A stretch of DNA of 64,000 nucleotides, from contig NZ_CP009268.1 of NCBI RefSeq assembly GCF_000807255.1, positions 2,634,384 to 2,698,383 of the forward strand, read 5' to 3'. Below are positions 18,740-26,754 of the stretch, piece after piece; within the stretch, counting starts at the first letter, position 1; each line of letters starts with the position of its first letter. A program made the translations under genes and the position numbers. The notes under the pieces are model-generated. The model ran no database searches and was not told the DNA's origin. It saw only the letters and a program-made list of their open reading frames with translations. Source of the DNA: Clostridium pasteurianum DSM 525 = ATCC 6013. Lineage in GTDB: Bacteria > Bacillota > Clostridia > Clostridiales > Clostridiaceae.

Positions 18740-18803
18740 CCATAGCCAAAAAGTTTAAGGCTTTTTGTAGAAACTCCCGAACCCTATTATCAGGATTATA
18801 TGG
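18740..18803 (-). promoter_or_regulatory. Guanine-type purine riboswitch of the pur operon
   Basis: On the minus strand, P1 is CCATA/TATGG. The conserved junction blocks TAATCCTGATAAT, GGGAGTTTCTAC, a P3 stem AAAAAG/CTTTTT with the CCTTAAA loop, and GGCTATGG follow in order. The base at the specificity position before TATG is C, which indicates guanine/hypoxanthine rather than adenine. The aptamer lies 251 bases before purE. The linker has a weak CTCAAA / TTTGAG hairpin followed by T-rich sequence (about 18640-18670) that may be the terminator. Confidence 0.9.
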
Positions 18804-18837
18804 ATGCATATTTAATTTTACAATTATCCGCAAATAA

Positions 18838-18866
18838 ATATTATCACTAGAGTTATAAAAAGTCAA
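18838..18866 (-). promoter_or_regulatory. Promoter of the purE operon
   Basis: Minus strand: -35 TTGACT (18861-18866), 17-bp spacer, -10 TAATAT (18838-18843). Transcription would begin about 30 bases before the riboswitch. Confidence 0.75.
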
Positions 18867-19088
18867 TGTGTTTATAAATCTATTGACAATAACATTCGTG
18901 TATACGACGTACATTAAATTATTTTTAAGTCTCTTTATTCGTTATAAATATTACTCAAAATAACTTTTTAATAATATTCGATTCATATATTTATATATTT
19001 ATTAAAATATGCGCTTGAAATTATAAATTATATAATATTTATCTGTTAATAAAAAATCAAGCACATATTTTACATATTTATATCTTTT

Positions 19089-22000
19089 TTATTTAAAATA
19101 TTTTACTCCAGATTCAAATATTTTTTGATCCTTATTTCCAGGTATATTTTTTGCAATATTATTTCCTATTCTCTCACTATGACCCATTTTACCAAGTATT
19201 CTTCCATCAGGGCTTGTTATACCTTCGATAGCCTGCATAGATCCATTAGGATTAAAGTCAATATCATAAGTTGGATTACCTTTAAAGTTCACATACTGAG
19301 TAGCTACCTGACCATTTTCAAACAGCTTTTTAATTACTTCTTCTTTTCCAACAAATCTTCCTTCTCCATGAGATACTGGTATAGTATAAACTTCATTGCA
19401 GTTAACCTGACTGAACCAAGGTGATAGTGTAGAAACAATCTTTGTATCTACCATTCTGGATACGTGTCTTCCTATATTGTTATAAGTAAGCGTAGGACAA
19501 TCTTCATCTATATCCCTTATTTCTCCAAATGGTACAAGTCCTAACTTTATTAATGCCTGGAAGCCATTACATATACCAAGCATAAGTCCGTCTCTCTCCT
19601 TAAGAAGTTTCATTATACTCTCTGCAATTTTAGAATTTCTCAAAACTGAAGCAATAAATTTACCTGAACCATCAGGCTCATCTCCAGCACTAAAACCTCC
19701 TGGAAGCATGATCATCTGTGATTTATCAATTTCCTTTGCAATATAATCTACTGACTCTTTTATAAGTTCTGGAGTTAAATTTTTAAATACTTTAACACTA
19801 GTTTCTGCTCCTGCTTTTTCAAAGGCTCTTGCTGAATCATATTCACAATTTGTACCAGGGAATACAGGTATAAATACCCTTGGTTTTGCATATTTTATAA
19901 CAGGTGCTTTTGTACTTCTCTTATCCCAAACACCATTTTCTATCTTTTCGCTGCTTACCTGAGTTTTAGTTGGGAATACTGACTCTAAAGGTTTAGTCCA
20001 CTGTTCTAATAATTCCTCTATGCTGAATTCAATCTTATCATAATTGATATCAGCATTACTATTAGTTTTTCCAAGGACTATATAGTTTGCTCCATCCATA
20101 ACCTTCTTTATATTTTCTTCCTTATCTATTTCAAGAATTATAGATCCATAGCAATGTTCAAATAAAAGTTCTTCGGAAACATTTTTATTGAAGGTAAAAC
20201 CTATTTTATTTCCAAGACACATTTTCGTTATAGCTTCAGCAACTCCACCCTGTTTTACTGTATATGAAGAAAGTACCCTGCCTTTTTCAATAATTTTATG
20301 AATTCTCTTATAATTCTTTTTAAGTACTTCAAAATCTGGTAACTCATTTTCATCTCTTGCCGCTTTAACTAATACCACAGTATTCCCTGAATTTTTAAAT
20401 TCCTGAGATACCACTTTATTGGCATTCACTACATCCACTGCAAAGGCAACTAAAGTAGGTGGTACGTCCATGTCCTTAAAAGTACCTGACATACTATCTT
20501 TTCCGCCTATAGCTGGTATACCAAACATCTTCTGAGCATGATATGCTCCAAGTAGTGCTGCTAGAGGTTTTCCCCATCTTTCTGGTGTTTTCCCAAGTCT
20601 TTCAAAGTACTCTTGAAGAGTAAGTCTTATAGTATCATATCTACCGCCGCAAGATACTACCTTTGCCACAGCCTCCACTACTGCATAAACTGCTCCATGG
20701 AAAGGGCTCCAGCTTGATAAATTAGGATTATAACCATGAGCCATAATTGTTGCTGTATTGGTTTCTCCTTTTAACACTGGTACTTTGGCTATCATAGCCT
20801 CTGTAGGAGTCATCTGATATTTACCGGCAAAAGGCAAGAACACGCTTCCTGCACCTATAGTACTATCAAATCTCTCCACAAGACCCTTTTGACTGCACAC
20901 ATTTAAATTCTTTAATGTGGAGAACCACTTTTTCTTTACATCTTTAATTTTTTCATCTTTTTCAAAATAATTTAAAGATTTCTTTGGTTTTTTAACATAT
21001 ACATCTATTTCCTGTCTTACACCATTTGTATCTAGAAAATCTCTGCTTATATCAACTACATAACTATTTCTCCATCTGAGTTTTAATCTTCTGTCCTCAG
21101 TTACTACTGCCACTTTAACTGCTTCCAGATTTTCCTCAAGTGCCAAACTAATGAACTTATCTGCATCCTTTTCCGTTACAACTACAGCCATACGTTCCTG
21201 AGATTCTGATATTGCAAGTTCAGTTCCATCTAATCCCTCATATTTTTTTGGTACTAAATTTAAATTTATATCTAAACCATCACTTAATTCTCCTATAGCC
21301 ACGGAAACTCCACCAGCACCAAAATCATTACATTTCTTTATGAGCTTACTTGCTTCAGTATTTCTAAACAATCTCTGTATTTTTCTCTCTGTAGGTGCAT
21401 TTCCTTTTTGAACCTCTGCACCACAAGTAAGTATAGACTTTTCATCATGTTCTTTAGAAGAACCTGTGGCACCACCACAGCCATCTCTTCCTGTTCTTCC
21501 GCCAAGAAGTACTATAATATCACCAGATTGTGGTTTCTCTCTTACTACATTCTCCTTTGGTGCTGCTCCAATAACCGCTCCTACTTCTAATCTCTTGGCT
21601 ACGTAATTATCATGATATACTTCTGTTACCTGCCCTGTAGCAAGACCTATCTGATTACCGTAAGAGCTATACCCATGAGCGGCTCCTACAGTTATTTTTC
21701 TCTGTGGGAGTTTACCTTGAAGAGTATCCTCTATTTTTGTTCTAGGATCTCCACTTCCAGTTACTCTCATTGCCTGATACACATAAACTCTTCCTGAAAG
21801 AGGGTCTCTTATACAGCCACCTATACAAGTTGCTGCTCCACCAAAAGGCTCTATTTCTGTAGGATGATTATGAGTTTCATTTTTAAACATAATTAGCCAT
21901 TTTTCTTTTTTTCCATCAATATCAACTTCTTTTTCTATACTGCAGGCATTGATTTCATCGGAAGTATCCAAATCCTGAAGTTTTCCCTCTGCCTTAAGCT

Positions 22001-22850
22001 CTCTCATGGCCATAAGAGCTACATCCATAAGACATGTAGCCTTATCTTCTCTCTTTAAATTAACTTTTGAATTTTCATATTCTTCAAAGGTCTGCTTAAC
22101 AATTTTATTAAATTTACCCTTTTCAAATTCTACGTTATTTAACTTTGTGTCAAAAGTAGTATGTCTGCAATGATCTGACCAATAGGTATCAATTACTTTT
22201 ATTTCTGTGTAAGTTGGATTTCTCTTTTCTGTGTTTTTAAAATATTCCTGACAAAATTTGAGATCTGCAAGGCTCATGGCAAGACCTTCACTTATTCTGA
22301 ATTGTTCTAATGCTTCTTCTGACAGACTTGAAAACTCCTTCAGAATTTTTACATTTTCTGGTATTTCTGCTTCTGATTCCAAAGTATCTGGTTTTTCAAG
22401 AAGGGCTTCTCTAGAGTCCACAGGATTTATACAATAATTCTTTATATTTTTTATATCTTCTTCCTTAAGATCTCCCTCTAAAATATACAACTTAGCCGTT
22501 GCCACTTTAGAATCTTCATTTTGTGATAATATTCTAATGCATTGATCCGCGGAATCAGCTCTTTGATCATATTGACCCGGCAGGTATTCTACAGCAAAGA
22601 CAATATCATTATCTTTAATCTCTATTTTTTCATTAAATACATTATCTGTTACAGGTTCAGAAAATATTATTTTTTTTGACTTTTCAAATTCCTCATCTGA
22701 AATACCACTTATGTCATATCTGTTTAAAATTCTGATACTGGATAATTGTTTAATGTTAAGATTTTCTTTAATATCCTTTAATAATTCAAGGGCTTCAACA
22801 TTAAATCCCCCTCGTTTCTCTACAAATATTCTTCTAACAGTGTTATCCAT
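19089..22850 (-). CDS. purL: Phosphoribosylformylglycinamidine synthase (long single-chain PurL)
   Basis: The enzyme makes FGAM from FGAR, glutamine and ATP. At 1253 residues it is the long form that fuses the synthase with a C-terminal glutaminase (about 1000-1253). The glutaminase has the nucleophile in LGICNGFQALIKLG and a His-containing SHGEGRF motif. The synthase part contains NETHNHPTEIEPFGGAAT, GDPRTKIEDTL and IGGKDSMSGTF. The separate PurS/PurQ/PurL set of Bacillus is thus not needed. It is transcribed apart from the purE operon, and a candidate PurR-type site lies upstream. Confidence 0.96.
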   Translation of the reverse strand: MDNTVRRIFVEKRGGFNVEALELLKDIKENLNIKQLSSIRILNRYDISGISDEEFEKSKKIIFSEPVTDNVFNEKIEIKDNDIVFAVEYLPGQYDQRADSADQCIRILSQNEDSKVATAKLYILEGDLKEEDIKNIKNYCINPVDSREALLEKPDTLESEAEIPENVKILKEFSSLSEEALEQFRISEGLAMSLADLKFCQEYFKNTEKRNPTYTEIKVIDTYWSDHCRHTTFDTKLNNVEFEKGKFNKIVKQTFEEYENSKVNLKREDKATCLMDVALMAMRELKAEGKLQDLDTSDEINACSIEKEVDIDGKKEKWLIMFKNETHNHPTEIEPFGGAATCIGGCIRDPLSGRVYVYQAMRVTGSGDPRTKIEDTLQGKLPQRKITVGAAHGYSSYGNQIGLATGQVTEVYHDNYVAKRLEVGAVIGAAPKENVVREKPQSGDIIVLLGGRTGRDGCGGATGSSKEHDEKSILTCGAEVQKGNAPTERKIQRLFRNTEASKLIKKCNDFGAGGVSVAIGELSDGLDINLNLVPKKYEGLDGTELAISESQERMAVVVTEKDADKFISLALEENLEAVKVAVVTEDRRLKLRWRNSYVVDISRDFLDTNGVRQEIDVYVKKPKKSLNYFEKDEKIKDVKKKWFSTLKNLNVCSQKGLVERFDSTIGAGSVFLPFAGKYQMTPTEAMIAKVPVLKGETNTATIMAHGYNPNLSSWSPFHGAVYAVVEAVAKVVSCGGRYDTIRLTLQEYFERLGKTPERWGKPLAALLGAYHAQKMFGIPAIGGKDSMSGTFKDMDVPPTLVAFAVDVVNANKVVSQEFKNSGNTVVLVKAARDENELPDFEVLKKNYKRIHKIIEKGRVLSSYTVKQGGVAEAITKMCLGNKIGFTFNKNVSEELLFEHCYGSIILEIDKEENIKKVMDGANYIVLGKTNSNADINYDKIEFSIEELLEQWTKPLESVFPTKTQVSSEKIENGVWDKRSTKAPVIKYAKPRVFIPVFPGTNCEYDSARAFEKAGAETSVKVFKNLTPELIKESVDYIAKEIDKSQMIMLPGGFSAGDEPDGSGKFIASVLRNSKIAESIMKLLKERDGLMLGICNGFQALIKLGLVPFGEIRDIDEDCPTLTYNNIGRHVSRMVDTKIVSTLSPWFSQVNCNEVYTIPVSHGEGRFVGKEEVIKKLFENGQVATQYVNFKGNPTYDIDFNPNGSMQAIEGITSPDGRILGKMGHSERIGNNIAKNIPGNKDQKIFESGVKYFK

Positions 22851-22873
22851 ATTTTAATTCTCCTTATATAGAT

Positions 22874-22916
22874 ATTTACGAACAATAAATTCGCAATAAA
22901 TAATTTTATTCGTACT
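22874..22916. promoter_or_regulatory. Possible PurR-type operator upstream of purL
   Basis: ATTTACGAACAAT at 22874-22886 matches the Bacillus PurBox consensus AWWWCCGAACWWT with one mismatch. A weaker inverted partner, TACGAATAAA on the minus strand, lies about 20 bases away. Two inverted boxes at roughly this spacing are what PurR binds in Bacillus. Whether this organism has PurR is not visible here. Confidence 0.35.
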
Positions 22917-22996
22917 TAGCTATTATAATATATAAATTTTTATAAATAAACCCTTTGTCTCAAAATAATATTAGCATATTTTTATAAATAATTCTA

Positions 22997-23025
22997 TTGA
23001 CATTTATTTTTACATAAAGTAAAAT
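22997..23025 (+). promoter_or_regulatory. Promoter of the tryptophan transporter gene
   Basis: The -35 TTGACA (22997-23002), a 17-bp spacer and -10 TAAAAT (23020-23025) lie about 35 bases before the start. I see no T-box or other leader structure here. Confidence 0.75.
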
Positions 23026-23062
23026 TTAAAAATTAATTAAATTTTATAGGGAGTGGATTAAA

Positions 23063-23587
23063 ATGAGTTCAAAGAACAACCTCAGAAAATTAGTCACCAT
23101 AGCTCTTCTGCTAGCCATAGGAATGGTATTATATCAAATAACACCACCCTTTGTCATGGGTATGAGACCAAATTTTTTATTAGCAATGATGTTTATAGCA
23201 ATTATATTAGCTGATGATTATAAGCTAACTATTTTAATTGGATTAGTATCAGGTATTTATTGTGCAATTATAAGTACTTTCCCAGGGGGACAAGTAGGTA
23301 ATATAGTTGATAAACTCATTACCTGTCAGGTGGTTTTTCTTATGTTTAGAGCAATGAAAAACAGAGTACCAAAACAGATTATGGTTGCTATAATAGGATT
23401 TGTATGTACCGCAGTAAGCGGAACTGTTTTTCTCATAGTTGCCTCTATTGTAGCAGGATTACCATCTACCTTCACAGCACTTGTTCTAAGCGTAGTTGTA
23501 CCCGCTACTATAATAAATACTGTAGTATCTATAATTCTATATAATGCGGTAAATGTAAGCTTAAAGTATTCTGGTACATACAGATAA
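23063..23587 (+). CDS. trpP: TrpP-family tryptophan transporter
   Basis: This small membrane protein (174 residues, about five hydrophobic helices) matches the TrpP/YhaG family, which resembles ECF substrate-binding subunits. Characteristic are the N-terminal LVTIALLLAIGMVLYQITPP, GMRPNFLLAMMFIAI and STFPGGQVGNIVDKL. In Bacillus the homologue takes up tryptophan under TRAP control; here the leader is short and shows no clear regulator site. It has a GGGAG ribosome binding site and ends in a strong terminator. A tryptophan T-box occurs elsewhere in this window (57516-57946). Confidence 0.85.
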   Translation: MSSKNNLRKLVTIALLLAIGMVLYQITPPFVMGMRPNFLLAMMFIAIILADDYKLTILIGLVSGIYCAIISTFPGGQVGNIVDKLITCQVVFLMFRAMKNRVPKQIMVAIIGFVCTAVSGTVFLIVASIVAGLPSTFTALVLSVVVPATIINTVVSIILYNAVNVSLKYSGTYR

Positions 23588-23677
23588 GGATTTTTATTAT
23601 CTAAATTTAAGAGTTATTACTTTTATTGTTTAGTTAAATCTTAAACATAATAATTTAAAAGACTATTTTATAAAGAT

Positions 23678-23721
23678 GCTTTCTCACAATACACTCTCTT
23701 GTATTGTGAGAAAGCTTTTTT
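23678..23721 (+). terminator. Strong terminator after trpP
   Basis: Perfect 15-bp arms GCTTTCTCACAATAC / GTATTGTGAGAAAGC with an eight-base loop are followed by six Ts. Confidence 0.9.
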
Positions 23722-23797
23722 AACTATTTTAATATATTTCTAAATCAAATAAGAAATATAACAGAAAATTTATTATAATAAATTTTCTGAAAAATCA

Positions 23798-23866
23798 TTG
23801 ACTAAATTTAAAATTAGTCATATATTAAATATATAAACATATGAACATATGAGCATATGAACATAC
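23798..23866 (+). promoter_or_regulatory. Promoter and repeated operator of the metal-resistance unit
   Basis: The -35 TTGACT (23798-23803), a 17-bp spacer and -10 TATATT (23821-23826) form a near-ideal promoter. The inverted repeat TGACTAA-N8-TTAGTCA spans the -35 and the spacer. Just downstream, 23836-23866 holds a run of 10-bp units: ACATATGA-AC, ATATGAGC and ATATGAAC. These resemble the imperfect 12-2-12 ATATGAACATAT-type operators of ArsR/SmtB regulators, so the ArsR protein encoded next probably binds here and represses its own unit. Confidence 0.65.
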
Positions 23867-23893
23867 ATAAATTGTAATAAAGGAAGTGATCTA

Positions 23894-24265
23894 TTGAGTA
23901 ATAAAGAAATAGAAAACATAGAAAGCTGCAACTGTAATGTAATACATGAAGATATAATTACTAAAGTTAAAAATAATATGATTGATGAAGAACTGCTCTA
24001 TGATTTATCCGATTTGTACAAAGTATTTGGTGATACTACAAGAATTAAAATTCTTCACGTTCTGTCTATCTCAGAAATGTGTGTATGTGATATATCTGCA
24101 CTACTGGGCATGAAACAGTCTTCAGTATCACACCAGTTAAAAACATTAAGACAGGCTAAGCTGGTTAAGTATAGAAGAAGCGGCAAAGTAGTTTACTATT
24201 CTCTTGATGATAATCATGTAGTAGAAATTTTTAACCAGGGATTAGCACATATAACAGAAAAGTAA
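23894..24265 (+). CDS. ArsR/SmtB-family metal-sensing repressor (CadC-like)
   Basis: This 123-residue winged-helix protein has an N-terminal Cys pair (SCNCN, residues about 11-15) and the core metal motif MCVCDIS in the alpha-3 region. Together these match CadC-type sensors of Cd, Pb and Zn. The recognition helix is SSVSHQLKTLRQAKLV, and the wing is YRRSGKVVYYSL. The start is TTG 23894 behind GGAAGTGAT. It is followed 174 bp later by a Cd/Zn/Pb P-type ATPase, its expected target, and preceded by a repeat-rich operator. Confidence 0.9.
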   Translation: MSNKEIENIESCNCNVIHEDIITKVKNNMIDEELLYDLSDLYKVFGDTTRIKILHVLSISEMCVCDISALLGMKQSSVSHQLKTLRQAKLVKYRRSGKVVYYSLDDNHVVEIFNQGLAHITEK

Positions 24266-24439
24266 TATATTATCCTATATATCAACTTTATTCATATATT
24301 AACTTAGGATAAGGATGCATCCCTATATGAATTAATTTAATTCTAAATATACTCACTTTTATAAAGATATTTAAGATAATTTAGATAATTTAGATAAATA
24401 TAATAATATCTAAATTGCTTTAAGGATGGAGGGGTTACC

Positions 24440-26725
24440 TTGGACGCAAAGAAGAAAGAACTTATACTGGAGGGTCTATGCTGCCCCAACTGTGCAGCTA
24501 AGATAGAAAATAAATCAAAAAATATTTCTGGTGTAGAATCAGCCAATATGGACTTCGTATCTAAAAAATTAACATTGGAAATAAAAGATGAAAATGAAAT
24601 TATAAGAATATTAGATGAAACTAAGGATATTATAAAAAAACTAGAACCAGATGTTAAAATAATAGATACCAGCGCTAAAATTGATAGCACAAATATTCAT
24701 GAAGAAGCTAGTGCCAACAAGAAATTTAAAATTGCAGCACTTATTGCCGGTGTAATATTATATATAATTACTTTTTTTCTTTCAGATGCTTCTACCTTGA
24801 GACTTATTGTTTCAATTGCAGCTTATCTATTAATAGGTGGAAATGTATTAATGAAATCTTTAAAGAATATACTTCGAGGAGAAGTCTTTGATGAAAATTT
24901 TCTCATGAGTATTGCAAGTATTGGAGCCTTTGCAATTAAACAATACTCAGAAGGTATAGCTGTTATGCTTTTCTATGAAATTGGTGAAACTTTTCAGGAT
25001 ATGGCAGTGGATAGGTCCAGAAGATCTATAACAAAACTTATGGATATAAAACCTGAATTTGCTAATGTTAAAGTTAATGACAGCTTTAAAAAAGTACACC
25101 CAGAAGAAGTATCCATAGATGACATTATTCTTATAAAACCCGGTGAAAAAGTTCCCCTAGATGGAGTTATATTAGAGGGCACTTCCATGGTGGATACCTC
25201 TGATCTTACAGGTGAATCCCTTCCAAGAGAAGTGAGCTCAGGCAGTACAATACTGGGAGGTTTTATAAATCAAAATGGAGTTCTAACTGTTAAAGTTACA
25301 AAGCCTTTTACTGAATCCGCAGTATCTAAAATATTAGATCTTGTTCAAAACGCTAGCAGTAAAAAAGCTCAAACAGAAAACTTTATAACTAAATTTGCTA
25401 AATACTATACTCCTGTAGTTACACTTTCAGCTGTATTACTTGCTATTATACCTCCTCTAATAATTCCTGATGATACTTTCTCCCAGTGGATATATAGAGC
25501 TTTAGTTTTCCTTGTAGTATCCTGTCCTTGTGCCCTTGTAATTTCCATACCACTAGGATTCTTTGGAGGTATAGGGGGAGCTTCAAAGAAAGGTATACTG
25601 GTTAAAGGCAGCAATTATCTAGAAGCTCTATACAATGTAAGAACTGTAGTATTTGATAAAACCGGAACTTTAACAAAGGGTGTATTTAAAGTTACAAAAA
25701 TAAATGCCACAAATAATTTTACAGAGGATGAACTCTTAAAATATGCTGCACTGGCAGAAAACTATTCCAATCACCCTATAGCAAAATCTATTTTAAAATG
25801 TTATGAAGATAAGTACGGAAAACTTGAATCAGTACCTAATTCTCATATTGCTGCCTGCAAAGTTAAAGCAAAGTGCCAGAATATCATGCCAAATACTATT
25901 AACTTGAAAAAATTAAAAACTTCTTCTTCTGCAGGGAAAATATCAAAGAGTATATTAAATCCTTGCAAAAATACTAATATAAATACTGATACTTCAAATT
26001 ACAGTGAACTGGCAGGCTATGGAATAAAAACTACTGTAAATGGTAAAAACATTCTTGCGGGAAACTTAAAATTAATGAAAAAAGAAAATATAGCCTATGA
26101 AGATTCAAATACTATAGGAACTATAATTCATATAGCAGTAGATAATCTATATGCTGGATATATTGTAATATCTGATGAAATAAAAACTGATGCTGCAAAT
26201 ACTATAAAGGATTTGAAAACACTTGGCATAAAGAAAACAATCATGCTTACTGGTGATGCTGCCAAAGTTGGAACAGCCATAGGCAATAAACTCAATATAG
26301 ACGAGGTTTACTCTGAATTGCTCCCAAATGAAAAAGTAGATAAATTTGAAATACTCTATAGTATGAAATCACCTAAAGAAAAAATATTATATGTAGGTGA
26401 CGGAGTAAATGATGCCCCTGTTCTAGCAAGAGCTGACGTTGGCGCTGCTATGGGCGGCCTTGGTTCAGATGCTGCCATTGAAGCTTCTGATGTAGTAATT
26501 ATGACCGATGAACCTTCAAAGATAGTTACTGCTATAAAAATAGCAAGAAAAACTCAGTTTATTGTTTGGCAAAATATAATTTTTGCACTGGGAATAAAGG
26601 CTGTAATTCTAATTCTAGGTGCCCTGGGCTTTGCAAATATGTGGGAAGCTGTATTTGGAGATGTAGGTGTAGCCCTTATAGCCGTATTTAATTCCATGAG
26701 AGCTTTGAATGTGAAAAAGTTATAG
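24440..26725 (+). CDS. cadA: P1B-type Cd/Zn/Pb-exporting ATPase
   Basis: This 761-residue membrane pump has one N-terminal metal-binding domain with Cys15-Pro-Asn-Cys18. It has the TGES actuator motif, the SCPCALVIS intramembrane metal site, the phosphorylation motif DKTGTLTKG, the NHPIAKS nucleotide motif and the GDGVNDAPVLA hinge. The CPC site and ArsR partner fit Cd, Zn or Pb export. An unusual Ser/Asn/Lys-rich insertion (about residues 464-520) with three cysteines lies in the nucleotide-binding domain, between the NHPIA helix and the AGYGI motif. The start is TTG 24440 behind GGAGGGG. Confidence 0.93.
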   Translation: MDAKKKELILEGLCCPNCAAKIENKSKNISGVESANMDFVSKKLTLEIKDENEIIRILDETKDIIKKLEPDVKIIDTSAKIDSTNIHEEASANKKFKIAALIAGVILYIITFFLSDASTLRLIVSIAAYLLIGGNVLMKSLKNILRGEVFDENFLMSIASIGAFAIKQYSEGIAVMLFYEIGETFQDMAVDRSRRSITKLMDIKPEFANVKVNDSFKKVHPEEVSIDDIILIKPGEKVPLDGVILEGTSMVDTSDLTGESLPREVSSGSTILGGFINQNGVLTVKVTKPFTESAVSKILDLVQNASSKKAQTENFITKFAKYYTPVVTLSAVLLAIIPPLIIPDDTFSQWIYRALVFLVVSCPCALVISIPLGFFGGIGGASKKGILVKGSNYLEALYNVRTVVFDKTGTLTKGVFKVTKINATNNFTEDELLKYAALAENYSNHPIAKSILKCYEDKYGKLESVPNSHIAACKVKAKCQNIMPNTINLKKLKTSSSAGKISKSILNPCKNTNINTDTSNYSELAGYGIKTTVNGKNILAGNLKLMKKENIAYEDSNTIGTIIHIAVDNLYAGYIVISDEIKTDAANTIKDLKTLGIKKTIMLTGDAAKVGTAIGNKLNIDEVYSELLPNEKVDKFEILYSMKSPKEKILYVGDGVNDAPVLARADVGAAMGGLGSDAAIEASDVVIMTDEPSKIVTAIKIARKTQFIVWQNIIFALGIKAVILILGALGFANMWEAVFGDVGVALIAVFNSMRALNVKKL

Positions 26726-26754
26726 TTTTAATTATATAAAATTAATATAAACGC

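Noticed and set aside
22990-23062. T-box or TRAP-type leader for trpP
   Set aside because: The leader from the promoter to the start is only about 35 bases, too short for a T-box, and has no GAG/TAG triplet series.
23831-23868. Short tandem units (ATATGAAC) that might be a CRISPR-like array
   Set aside because: Units are only about 10 bp with no spacers, and they lie just after a promoter of an ArsR gene, so an operator is a better explanation. No CRISPR array or cas gene was seen in the window.
24343-24690. Open frame of 115 codons on the minus strand at the 5' end of cadA
   Set aside because: It lies antisense to the N-terminal metal-binding domain of cadA, has no ribosome site and no family resemblance.
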